Below, piece by piece: positions 7,919 to 15,763 of a stretch of DNA of 49,383 nt (positions are counted from its first letter, which is position 1; each line of letters begins with the position of its first letter). The stretch covers positions 1-49,383 of the forward strand of contig JAICYD010000045.1 in assembly GCA_025934375.1 (NCBI GenBank), given 5' to 3'. The position numbers and the translations under genes were made by a program. The notes under the pieces are model-generated. The model ran no database searches. It was not told the DNA's origin and saw only the letters and a program-made list of their open reading frames with translations. Source of the DNA: Streptosporangiaceae bacterium. GTDB taxonomy: Bacteria > Actinomycetota > Actinomycetes > Streptosporangiales > Streptosporangiaceae.

Positions 7919-10447
7919 ATGGCAATTCGTCAAACCCGTTCCGGTCCGGAAAGCGCCGACGGGCCCGCGGACGCCGAAAGCGCCATCATAAGCGCCCGCG
8001 CCGAAGCCGACACCGCGGTCAGCGCGCGCACTGAGGACGGGACGGGCGGTGCGGGCGGGACGGGCAGGGCGGGCACTGCTGGCAGGCCGGGCGACGGTGC
8101 TCCAGGAAACGACGGTGCTCCCGAAAACGACGGTGCTTCAGGAAACGACGGTGCTTCAGGAAACGACGGTGCTTCAGGAAACGACGGTGCTTCAGGAAAC
8201 ACTGCCCGCGCGGTGTCCCTGGCGGACGAGCAGGCGTACGTGTCCGTGCTGTACGGCCTGCTCGACATCGCGCGCGCCCGCTCTGAGAATGCCCTCGCGG
8301 GCATCAACTCGCTGGGCGCGCCCGGGGGCACCCACCAGGCCCGGCTGGAGCGCGACATATCGGCCTCTGAGCAGGCCACCCGCCTGGCGCAGCTGAACGG
8401 GATCGAGCGGGGCCTGTGCTTTGGCCGCACCGACGACGAGGGCGGGGCGACCCTCTACATCGGCCGGATCGGCCTGCGCGACGACGACTACGAGCTGAAG
8501 CTGATCGACTGGCGCGCGCCCGCCGCCCGCCCGTTCTACGCCGCCACCCCCGGCAGTCCCACCGGGCTGGTCCGCCGCCGCCACATCTACACCCGCGGCC
8601 GGACGGTCACCGGAATCGACGACGAGGTCTTCGACCTGGACAAGCTGTCGCCCACCGACAAGGCGGGACTGTCCGGGGAGGCCGCGCTGATCGCCGCGGT
8701 CAGCAGCGCCCGCACCGGCCGGATGGCCGACGTGGTGGCCACCATCCAGGCCGAGCAGGACCGTGTCATCCGCTCCGGCCTGCCCGGCATCCTGGTGGTG
8801 CAGGGCGGCCCGGGCACCGGCAAGACGGTGGCCGCGCTGCACCGAGCCGCCTACCTGCTCTACACCCACCGGCGCGCGCTGGAGCGCAAGGGCGTGCTCG
8901 TCGTCGGGCCGAACCCCACGTTCCTGCGCTACATCAGCCAGGTCCTGCCCTCCCTCGGCGAGACCGACGTGGTGCTGCGCACGCTCGGCGACCTGTATCC
9001 CGGCGTCACCGCCACCGAGACCGCCGACCCGGCCGCCGTCATCAAGGGCGACGTGCGCATGGTCGAGGTGCTGCGCCGGGCGGTGCGCAACCTCCAGCGC
9101 GTCCCCAAGGCCGACATCACGGTGAACGCCGATGGCGTGCCCATCCCGTTGCGGCGCGAGGCGATCCTGCGCGCCCGCGACCGCGCCCGCGGCCTGGGCA
9201 GGCCGCACAACGTCGCCCGCAAGCTGTTCGTCACCGAGTTGCTGGCCGAGCTGGCCCGCGCGGAGGCTCGCGTCCTGGACCGGCCGCTGGAGGAAGCGGA
9301 CATCCCCGACACCCGCGCCCGCCTCTGGGACGCCCCGGGCGTCTTCGCCACCGTGGACTCCCTGTGGCCACAGCTAACCCCGCAGCGGGCCCTGGCCGGC
9401 TTGTACTCCGACCGCGACGCCCTGCAGGCCGCGGCCGCCTCCGTGCTCTCTTCCCCCGAACGCGCCCTGCTCACTGCCCATGTCAATCCCCCCGCATGGA
9501 CGGTGGCCGACGTTCCGTTGCTGGATGAGCTGGCCGAGCTGCTGGGATTCGACAACTCCGAGCAGCGGGCCGCCCGCCGCGCGCTGCGCCGGGAGCAGGA
9601 GCTGGAAGCGAAGTACGCCGCCGAGGTCCTCCAGATCACCGGGATCGCCGACCTGGGAATGGTGGACGCGGAGACGCTGGCGTCGTGGAACCGCGACACC
9701 GGCCCGATCCTGACCACGGCCGAGCGGGCCGAGGCCGACCGCACCTGGGCCTACGGCCACGTCATCATCGACGAGGCGCAGGAACTGTCCGCGATGGCCT
9801 GGCGGATGGTGGCGCGCCGGGTGCCGTCCCGGTCGATGACCGTGGTCGGCGACGTCGCGCAGACCGGCTCGCCGGCCGGCGCGCGCTCGTGGAAGTCGGT
9901 GCTCGACCCCTTCGCCCGCGGCCGCTGGCGCGAGGAGCGCCTGACCGTCAACTACCGGACCCCCGCCGAGATCATGGTGGTCGCGGCGGACGTCCTGGCC
10001 TCGGTGGATCCCGGTGAGCGGCCACCGGAGTCGGTCCGCTCCGAAGGCGTGGCCCCGCGCGCGATCGGCGGGCCGGCCGGCTCGCTGATAGGGTCCGTCG
10101 CCGCGGCCGCGCGCGCGGACCTGGCGGAGATCGGCGGCCCTGACGGCGGGCGCCTGGCGGTGATCGCGCCGGATGCCCGGATCGCCGAGGTCGGGGCGGC
10201 GCTCCCGGAGGCGATCCCCGGCGACCGGCCGGAATCCCTGGAGTCCCCGGCCGCGCTGCTGACGGTCACTCAGGCGAAGGGCCTGGAGTTCGACCGGGTG
10301 GTCCTCGCCGACCCGGCCGGCATCGTGGCCCAGTCCGCCAACGGAGGCCACGACCTCTACGTGGCCATCACCCGCGCCACCCACCGCCTCACGGTCGTCC
10401 ACGAAGGCGACATCCCCGCGCCGCTTCGCTCGCTGGACCCGGCATAG
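7919..10447 (+). CDS. helD: HelD/HelR-type superfamily 1 helicase (RNA polymerase-associated)
   Basis: 842 residues. After a low-complexity N terminus (residues 1-95, with a GASGND minisatellite) comes the HelD-type region (YVSVLYGLLDIARARSE, then LKLIDWRAPAARPFY). The SF1 helicase motifs follow: Walker A QGGPGTGKTVAALHRAAYLL, Walker B IIDEAQELS, VVGDVAQTGS and LTVNYRTPAEIM. The DWRAPAARPFY segment and this layout are typical of actinobacterial HelD, which releases stalled RNA polymerase; HelR members confer rifamycin tolerance by displacing the drug. Whether this copy does so is inference. It is monocistronic. A small hairpin (GGGCGA/TCGCCC) sits at the stop codon. Confidence 0.88.
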   Translation: MAIRQTRSGPESADGPADAESAIISARAEADTAVSARTEDGTGGAGGTGRAGTAGRPGDGAPGNDGAPENDGASGNDGASGNDGASGNDGASGNTARAVSLADEQAYVSVLYGLLDIARARSENALAGINSLGAPGGTHQARLERDISASEQATRLAQLNGIERGLCFGRTDDEGGATLYIGRIGLRDDDYELKLIDWRAPAARPFYAATPGSPTGLVRRRHIYTRGRTVTGIDDEVFDLDKLSPTDKAGLSGEAALIAAVSSARTGRMADVVATIQAEQDRVIRSGLPGILVVQGGPGTGKTVAALHRAAYLLYTHRRALERKGVLVVGPNPTFLRYISQVLPSLGETDVVLRTLGDLYPGVTATETADPAAVIKGDVRMVEVLRRAVRNLQRVPKADITVNADGVPIPLRREAILRARDRARGLGRPHNVARKLFVTELLAELARAEARVLDRPLEEADIPDTRARLWDAPGVFATVDSLWPQLTPQRALAGLYSDRDALQAAAASVLSSPERALLTAHVNPPAWTVADVPLLDELAELLGFDNSEQRAARRALRREQELEAKYAAEVLQITGIADLGMVDAETLASWNRDTGPILTTAERAEADRTWAYGHVIIDEAQELSAMAWRMVARRVPSRSMTVVGDVAQTGSPAGARSWKSVLDPFARGRWREERLTVNYRTPAEIMVVAADVLASVDPGERPPESVRSEGVAPRAIGGPAGSLIGSVAAAARADLAEIGGPDGGRLAVIAPDARIAEVGAALPEAIPGDRPESLESPAALLTVTQAKGLEFDRVVLADPAGIVAQSANGGHDLYVAITRATHRLTVVHEGDIPAPLRSLDPA
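8096..8203 (+). repeat. 18-bp in-frame minisatellite, six units
   Basis: Six 18-bp units encode GAPGND, GAPEND, GASGND x3 and GASGNT (helicase residues 60-95). The four middle to late units are almost identical at DNA level (core GGTGCTTCAGGAAACGAC). Copy number could vary between strains without changing frame. Confidence 0.95.
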
Positions 10448-10589
10448 GGCGACATTCGCCCATTCGCCCGGGGCATGCGGGGCGCTCCAGCGGCCCCTAC
10501 CACTGCTCCCGGCCCGGCTGCGACACGATTCACGGCGACGGGAAGCCGTGCACCCTGTCGGGGTTCGGCCGCTAGCCAGAAAAATTACC

Positions 10590-10601
10590 GACCGATCGGT
10601 C
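10590..10601. promoter_or_regulatory. TetR-type operator palindrome
   Basis: GACCGATCGGTC is a perfect 12-bp palindrome within ACCGACCGATCGGT, a shape common for TetR-family operators. It lies just upstream of a -10-like TAGGGT (10611-10616), 22 bp before the regulator ATG, so autorepression is likely. Confidence 0.7.
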
Positions 10602-10610
10602 TTTTTGTGT

Positions 10611-10616
10611 TAGGGT
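10611..10616 (+). promoter_or_regulatory. -10-like box of tetR (leaderless start)
   Basis: TAGGGT is followed by 6 nt and the ATG at 10623. No Shine-Dalgarno is present, so the transcript probably begins at the start codon. Confidence 0.45.
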
Positions 10617-10622
10617 GCGAGC

Positions 10623-11252
10623 ATGGCCGATGGGAGACTCGCGCGGGGAGAACGGACCCGGACAGCCGTGCTGGACGCCGCGGTGTCGATGGCCTCCGTC
10701 GACGGGCTGGAGGCGATGTCGCTGGCGCGGCTGGCGCACGCCACCGAGGTGAGCAAGTCCGGGCTGTTCGCGCACTGGCCGGATAAGGAAGCGCTGCAGC
10801 TGGCGGTCATCGCGCGCGCGGTGCACATCTGGACCGCGCACGTGGTCACCCCGGCCTTCGCCGAGCCGCGCGGCGTGCGGCGGCTGTGGGCGCTGCACGA
10901 GCGGCGGATCGAGTTCTACGCCAGCGGCGTCCTGTCCGGCGGCTGCTTCTTCGTCGCCACCCAGGCCGAGTTCGACGACCGGCCCGGGCCCGTGCGGGAC
11001 GCGCTCGCGGCGGCCATCAACGACTGGCTCTTCCTGATCAAGGCCGTCGCCGCCCAGGCGGTAGAGCTCGGCGAACTGCGCCCGGACGCCGACGTCGAGC
11101 AGGTCGCCTTCGAGATCGAGGCGCACGGCCACGCGGTCGTCACCTTCAGCAGGCTGCTGCACGCCGAGGGCGCGGCGGCCTACGGGCGCACCGCGGTCCT
11201 GGAGCGGCTGCGATCGCTGTCGCCCGTGCCCGGCCTACTGCCCGCGAGCTAA
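10623..11252 (+). CDS. TetR family transcriptional regulator
   Basis: 209 residues. The N-terminal helix-turn-helix is clear: RTAVLDAAVSMASVDGLEAM, then LARLAHATEVSKSGLFAHWP with the typical S-K-x-x-L-F-x-H-W recognition region (about residues 14-60). The C-terminal ligand domain resembles the TetR_C_11/YxaF-like type by length and layout, but its ligand cannot be read from sequence. The perfect palindrome upstream suggests autoregulation. Because the thioesterase and the patatin-like gene follow within 20 bp and by overlap, it probably controls this small lipid-related operon. Confidence 0.9.
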   Translation: MADGRLARGERTRTAVLDAAVSMASVDGLEAMSLARLAHATEVSKSGLFAHWPDKEALQLAVIARAVHIWTAHVVTPAFAEPRGVRRLWALHERRIEFYASGVLSGGCFFVATQAEFDDRPGPVRDALAAAINDWLFLIKAVAAQAVELGELRPDADVEQVAFEIEAHGHAVVTFSRLLHAEGAAAYGRTAVLERLRSLSPVPGLLPAS

Positions 11253-11272
11253 CGAGTGATGGTGACCAGCCG

Positions 11273-11752
11273 ATGAACGGGGAAACGATGATCGCGCAGA
11301 CGTTGGACGGGGTAGCCGAGACGGTCGAGGTCCACTTCGAGGACCTGGACGCGCAGGGCGTCGTGCACAACGGGCGGTACGTGCTGCTGCTGGAGCGGGC
11401 GCTGTCGGCCTACTGGGCCAGGAACGGTTACCCGTGGGATCCGTCCTCGCCGCAGTTCATGAACGTGTTCTTCGTCGTCAAGGAGTTCTCGATCACCTAT
11501 CACGCGCCGATCACCCGGCCCGGCCCGGTCAGCGTCCGGCTCTGGATCGACCACCTGGGCACGACCAGCGCGGTGTACGGCTTCCGGGTGGTCTCCCGGG
11601 ACGAGTCAGTCACCTACGCGGACGGCCGCCGCGTGCAGGTCCGGCTCGACCCGGCGACGCTGCGCCCGGCGGTCATCGGCCCGGAACTGCGCGCCGCCTG
11701 CGAGCCATTGCTCACCCGCGCCGCGCGCGATCGCGATGTCCAGCCAGCCTGA
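11273..11752 (+). CDS. Hotdog-fold acyl-CoA thioesterase (4HBT family)
   Basis: 159 residues. The 4HBT-type active-site segment VHFEDLDAQGVVHNGRYVLL carries the Asp and the G-V-V-x-N-x-x-Y pattern of hotdog thioesterases acting on acyl-CoA. A later FSITYHAPITRPGPVSVRLW matches the second half of the fold. I used ATG 11273, 20 bp after the TetR gene; an in-frame ATG at 11288 is the alternative, and neither has a strong RBS. The 3' end overlaps the next gene by 17 bp. Substrate chain length is unknown. Confidence 0.85.
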   Translation: MNGETMIAQTLDGVAETVEVHFEDLDAQGVVHNGRYVLLLERALSAYWARNGYPWDPSSPQFMNVFFVVKEFSITYHAPITRPGPVSVRLWIDHLGTTSAVYGFRVVSRDESVTYADGRRVQVRLDPATLRPAVIGPELRAACEPLLTRAARDRDVQPA

Positions 11753-12695
11753 CGGCGGCCAGCCCGAGGTGCTGCGGGTGCTCCTGGACCGGGCCCGGTC
11801 CGGGAGCCAGCCGGGGCAGCGCGCCGACGGGCTGCGCATCGCCTTGGCCATCGAGGGCGGGGGGATGCGCGGCACCGTTTCCGCCGGGATGGCCCTGGCG
11901 CTGGCCGAGCGCGGCCTGCTGCCGGCCTTCGACGCCGTGTACGGGTCGTCGGCCGGCGCGATCACCGGCGCGTGGCTGGTCAGCTCGCGTCCCGAGGGCA
12001 TGCGCGGCTGGGCTGACCCGGTCTACGCGCGGACGCTGATCCGCTGGTCGGCGCTGCTGCGCGGCAGGCCGGTGGTCGACGTGCGCAGGCTGATCGAGGT
12101 GCTCTACACCACCGAGCACCCGATGGACTTCGAGTCCGTGCTGGCCAGCGAGGTCCAGCTGCACCCGCTGGCGACCGACGCGATCACCGGGGCCGCGTCG
12201 GACCTGCGCCCGCTGATGAGCGACCCCGCGCGGCTGCGGCTGGCGCTGCGCGCCAGTGCCTCGCTGCCGTTCCTGGCCGGCCCGCCGGTGAGCCTGGACG
12301 GCAGGCGCTTCTACGACGCGGGCGTGGCCGAGTCGATCCCGCTGCGCACCCCGCTGGCGCAGGGCGTCACCCACATGGTGGTGCTGCGCTCCCGCCCCGT
12401 GCGGGCGCTGGGGTACCCGGCCGGGCCGCCCCGCCCGACCCGGGAAATGGCGCTGCTGGCGCGGACGGTGCTGCGCAAGGAGAGCCCGGAGCTGCGGGCG
12501 GCGGTGCTCACGCGCAGCGCGCGCACGCTTGCCGACGTGGCCCGCATCGCCGAGATGGAGGCCGCCGGGACGGCGCTGTCCATCCACCCGGCTCCCGGCG
12601 GGCCGCCGGTCAGCCGCCTCACGACGGACGGGGCGATCCTCGCGGCCGCCTTCGAGGCCGGCCGGGAGGCGGTCCTGAGCCACCCGGGCACATAG
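11736..12695 (+). CDS. Patatin-like phospholipase
   Basis: 319 residues. It has the patatin Ser-Asp dyad signature: the oxyanion segment IEGGGMRGTVSAGMA (about residue 37), nucleophile motif YGSSAGAITGAW (G-x-S-x-G) and the D-G/A motif as FYDAGVAESIPL, whose Asp completes the dyad. No signal peptide or membrane helix is evident, so it is probably cytoplasmic. It starts inside the end of the thioesterase gene (17-bp overlap), so the two are likely co-translated: the lipase would free fatty acids and the thioesterase would act on acyl-CoA. Lipid specificity is unknown. Confidence 0.9.
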   Translation: MSSQPDGGQPEVLRVLLDRARSGSQPGQRADGLRIALAIEGGGMRGTVSAGMALALAERGLLPAFDAVYGSSAGAITGAWLVSSRPEGMRGWADPVYARTLIRWSALLRGRPVVDVRRLIEVLYTTEHPMDFESVLASEVQLHPLATDAITGAASDLRPLMSDPARLRLALRASASLPFLAGPPVSLDGRRFYDAGVAESIPLRTPLAQGVTHMVVLRSRPVRALGYPAGPPRPTREMALLARTVLRKESPELRAAVLTRSARTLADVARIAEMEAAGTALSIHPAPGGPPVSRLTTDGAILAAAFEAGREAVLSHPGT

Positions 12696-12702
12696 AGCGC
12701 CG

Positions 12703-12732
12703 CCGGGTTGTTATTAAGGTGACTGAACCCGG
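12703..12732. repeat. Inverted repeat between the patatin gene and hflX
   Basis: CCGGGTT (12703-12709) and AACCCGG (12726-12732) face each other across 16 nt that include the AT-rich TTATTAAGG. This may be a weak terminator for the lipid operon or part of the hflX promoter. Confidence 0.35.
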
Positions 12733-12774
12733 TGGTGATGGCACCATCGGGGTACGGAAGACGTCTGGAGGACG

Positions 12775-14244
12775 ATGACTACTGCCTACGGCGACGGGGC
12801 CGACTTCGAGGGTGCTCAGTTTGACGACGGCACTCAGTTCGACGCTGCGACCGGGGAGCTCGACCTGGAGGACCGGCACGCGCTGCGCCGCGTGGCGGGC
12901 CTGTCGACCGAGCTCACGGACGTCACCGAGGTCGAGTACCGGGCGCTGCGGCTGGAACGGGTCGTGCTGGTCGGCGTGTGGACCGAGGGAACGCTGGCGG
13001 GGGCGGAGAACTCGATGCTGGAGCTGTCCCGGCTCGCCGAGACGGCCGGCTCCGAGGTCCTGGACGGGCTGATCCAGCGGCGCGGCCGGGTGGACCCGGC
13101 TACCTACGTCGGCGCGGGCAAGGCGGCCGAGCTCGCCGAGATCGTCACCGCGGTCGGCGCGGACACCGTGATCGCCGACGGCGAGCTGAGCCCCAGCCAG
13201 CTGCGGCGCCTGGAGAGCGTGGTCAGGGTCAAGGTCATCGACCGCACCGCGCTGATCTTGGACATCTTCGCCCAGCACGCCAAGAGCCGCGAGGGCAAGG
13301 CCCAGGTGGAGCTCGCCCAGCTGCAGTACATGCTGCCGCGGCTGCGCGGCTGGGGCGAGTCACTGTCCCGGCAGGCCGGCGGCCGGGTGGCCGGCGGCGG
13401 CGGCATCGGAACCCGCGGTCCCGGTGAGACGAAGATCGAGACCGACCGGCGGCGCATCCGGACCCGGATTTCCCGGCTGCGCGGTGAGATCGCCGGCTTC
13501 GAGACCGGCCGCCAGGTGCAGCGCAGCCGCCGCAAGCGCAATGAGGTGCCATCGGTAGTCATCGCCGGGTACACCAACGCCGGCAAGTCAAGCCTGCTCA
13601 ACGCGCTGACCGGGGCCGGGGTGCTCGTGGAGGACGCGCTGTTCGCCACTCTGGACCCGGCGGTCCGCCGCGCTGAGACCCCGTCCGGGCGGCTGTTCAC
13701 GCTCACCGACACGGTCGGGTTCGTGCGGCACCTGCCGCACCAGCTGGTCGACTCGTTCCGCTCCACGCTGGAGGAGTCGGCCGACGCCGACCTGATCGTG
13801 CACGTCGTTGACGGGGCGGACGCCGATCCGGCCGCGCAGCTGGCCGCCGTCCGCGGCGTCCTCGCCGAGGTGGGAGCGGGGCAGGTGCCCGAGCTGGTGG
13901 TCATCAACAAGATCGACAGCGCGGACCCGGTCGAGCTCAAGGCGCTGCAGCTGCGCGAGCGCGGATCCGTGCTGGTCTCGGCCCGCACCGGCGCTGGCCT
14001 GGACGAGCTGCGGGCGGCGATCGAGGAGGCCCTCCCGGTCCGGGAACGGGTCGTCCTCGCGCTGGTGCCCTACAGCCAGGCCGGCCTGGTGGCCCGCGCG
14101 CACGCCGCCGGGGAGGTCCTGCGGGCTGAGCACGGGCCGGATGGCACCCTGCTGGAGGCGCGCGTCTCGCCCGAGCTGGCCGCCGAGCTCGCCCAGTTCA
14201 CCCTGGTGCCCGAGCCTGCTGTCGCCGCGCCCGTCGTCGGCTAG
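12775..14244 (+). CDS. hflX: GTPase HflX
   Basis: 489 residues. HflX is a ribosome-binding GTPase that splits stalled or heat-stressed 70S ribosomes. Visible signatures are the HflX N-terminal domain (YVGAGKAAELAE, VIADGELSPSQLRRLE, RTALILDIFAQHAKSREGKA), the Gly-rich linker GGRVAGGGGIGTRGPGETK and the G domain: G1 GYTNAGKSS, G3 DTVGFV, G4 NKID, G5-like SARTGAG. The start ATG has GGAGG about 4 nt upstream. The N-terminal ~30 residues are acidic and low-complexity. It is probably monocistronic. Confidence 0.95.
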   Translation: MTTAYGDGADFEGAQFDDGTQFDAATGELDLEDRHALRRVAGLSTELTDVTEVEYRALRLERVVLVGVWTEGTLAGAENSMLELSRLAETAGSEVLDGLIQRRGRVDPATYVGAGKAAELAEIVTAVGADTVIADGELSPSQLRRLESVVRVKVIDRTALILDIFAQHAKSREGKAQVELAQLQYMLPRLRGWGESLSRQAGGRVAGGGGIGTRGPGETKIETDRRRIRTRISRLRGEIAGFETGRQVQRSRRKRNEVPSVVIAGYTNAGKSSLLNALTGAGVLVEDALFATLDPAVRRAETPSGRLFTLTDTVGFVRHLPHQLVDSFRSTLEESADADLIVHVVDGADADPAAQLAAVRGVLAEVGAGQVPELVVINKIDSADPVELKALQLRERGSVLVSARTGAGLDELRAAIEEALPVRERVVLALVPYSQAGLVARAHAAGEVLRAEHGPDGTLLEARVSPELAAELAQFTLVPEPAVAAPVVG

Positions 14245-14257
14245 CCCGCAGGCAGAT

Positions 14258-14278
14258 GGGAAGCTCCTGGGAGCTCCC
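14258..14278 (+). terminator. Possible weak terminator after hflX
   Basis: GGG-A-AGCT pairs with AGCTCCC across a CCTGGG loop (7 bp with one bulged A), 14 nt after the hflX stop. There is no U tract, as is usual in these genomes. Confidence 0.35.
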
Positions 14279-14497
14279 GGAGAATTTCCAGGGGCACTTG
14301 TCTATGACCGCCTTGGTGCAATACCGTAACGGAACCGATATGTGGGCCGCGCTCCGCGTGACGTAGACCACGGCACGCGCGTGCGCCCGCATCCTTAGGT
14401 ACGGTCAGCGCCGACGTCTACACCAAATGCATGGCAGGTGGCCGCTCATGATGGCTGGATCGCCCTTCCGCGGTTCCCGGCGGATGAGGACTCGCCG

Positions 14498-15709
14498 GTG
14501 ACCGCCCGCCTGCTGACGAACATCGGCCGGCTCTGGACGGGATCTGAGATCCTGAGTAACGCCGCCATCGTGACGTCAGAGGACCGCATCGCCTGGGTCG
14601 GCCCCGCCGCCGAACTACCGCGCACCGTGCCCGGCGCCGTCCGTGACATCGTTGACGTGGACCTGGTCGAGAACCTGGGCGGCGGCTTCGTCACGCCGGG
14701 CCTGATCGACGCGCACACCCACCCGGTGTACGCGGGGAACCGGGACGCCGAGGTCGCGATGCGGTCCAACGGCATGTCGGACGCGGAGATCACCGCGGCC
14801 GGCGGCGGGATCAACGCGACGCTGACGATCACGCGGGGAACCGACCCGTGGACCTTGTGCAACGGCGTCCGGGAGCGGCTGGGGGCGTGGCTGCAGACCG
14901 GGACGACCACCATCGAGGCCAAGACCGGCTACCACCTCACGCGGGATGGAGAGCTGGCGGATGTCCGGATGCTCCGCACGCTGGCGGAGGAGCCGGGCAT
15001 GCCGCGGGTGCACGTGACGTTCCTGGCCGCGCACGTGGTGCCGCCGGAGTACTTCGGCCGTCGCCGGGATTACGTGGAGGCGGTCAGCGCCTGGTGCGCG
15101 GACGCCGCCGCCATCGGCGCGGACAGCATCGACGTGAACTGCGAGGAGGGCCGGTTCACCGAGGACGAGGCGCGCTGGGTCCTCAGCGCGGGCCGTCGTT
15201 ACGGGATGCTGCCGCGGATCCACGCCTGCGGGCAGTCGCGTACCGGCGCGGCCCGCGTCGCCGCGGAGATGGGCTGCGCGTCAGCGGACCTGCTGCACAA
15301 CGCGACCGACGAGGACGTGGCGGCGCTCAGCCGGGCCGGGGTCGCCGCGGTGATCTGCCCGGCGACCGCCATGCAGGCCGGAGCGCGGCCGCCCGTGCGG
15401 TCGCTCATGCACAAGGGCGCGGCGGTGGCGCTCGGCTCCGACCACACGCCCGGCAACGTCGGCATCACGTCGATGCCGCTGGTGATCGCGCTGGCCGTCA
15501 ACTACCTGGGCATGAGCGTCACCGAGGCGCTGCGCGCGGCCACCCTCGGCGGCGCGCAGGCGCTGCGCGCCCCGGACCGGGGCGCGATGGTGCGCGGGCG
15601 GCTCGCCGACATGGTCTTGTGGGACGCTGACCACGAGGGCGCCTTCGCCCGCAACTTCGGCCTCCAGCCCCGGCGCGTCTGGCGCGGCGCCGAGCCAGTG
15701 ACGTTCTAG
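14498..15709 (+). CDS. hutI: Imidazolonepropionase-like amidohydrolase
   Basis: 403 residues from GTG 14498, chosen because GAGGA lies 7 nt upstream and VTARLLTNIGRLWTG begins like family members; a GTG at 14438 would add 20 unsupported residues. Metal-site motifs are present: DAHTHPVYAGNRDAE (H-x-H), RIHACGQSRTGA and ALGSDHTPGN, plus AGGGINATLTITR and EAKTGYHL, which correspond to HutI segments. HutI opens imidazolone-5-propionate in histidine degradation. The sequence is somewhat divergent and no other hut gene is nearby, so a related cyclic amidohydrolase activity is possible. Confidence 0.75.
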   Translation: MTARLLTNIGRLWTGSEILSNAAIVTSEDRIAWVGPAAELPRTVPGAVRDIVDVDLVENLGGGFVTPGLIDAHTHPVYAGNRDAEVAMRSNGMSDAEITAAGGGINATLTITRGTDPWTLCNGVRERLGAWLQTGTTTIEAKTGYHLTRDGELADVRMLRTLAEEPGMPRVHVTFLAAHVVPPEYFGRRRDYVEAVSAWCADAAAIGADSIDVNCEEGRFTEDEARWVLSAGRRYGMLPRIHACGQSRTGAARVAAEMGCASADLLHNATDEDVAALSRAGVAAVICPATAMQAGARPPVRSLMHKGAAVALGSDHTPGNVGITSMPLVIALAVNYLGMSVTEALRAATLGGAQALRAPDRGAMVRGRLADMVLWDADHEGAFARNFGLQPRRVWRGAEPVTF

Positions 15710-15750
15710 CCAGCACCCGTTCTAGCCAGCACTCGTTCTAGCGAGCACCG
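15703..15750 (+). repeat. 16-bp tandem repeat starting at the hutI stop codon
   Basis: Three 16-bp units: GTTCTAGCCAGCACCC, GTTCTAGCCAGCACTC and GTTCTAGCGAGCACCG. The first contains the last codons and TAG of hutI, so each further unit repeats the stop codon. The array ends directly before the holA -10-like box. Confidence 0.95.
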
Positions 15751-15756
15751 TAAGCT
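15751..15756 (+). promoter_or_regulatory. -10-like box of holA (leaderless start)
   Basis: TAAGCT ends 7 nt before the holA ATG at 15764, with no Shine-Dalgarno between. Confidence 0.45.
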
Positions 15757-15763
15757 TGGGCCC

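Noticed and set aside
10886..11270. N-terminal extension of the thioesterase overlapping tetR
   Set aside because: The open frame continues upstream but is Arg-rich and antiphase to tetR; the hotdog domain starts after 11273.
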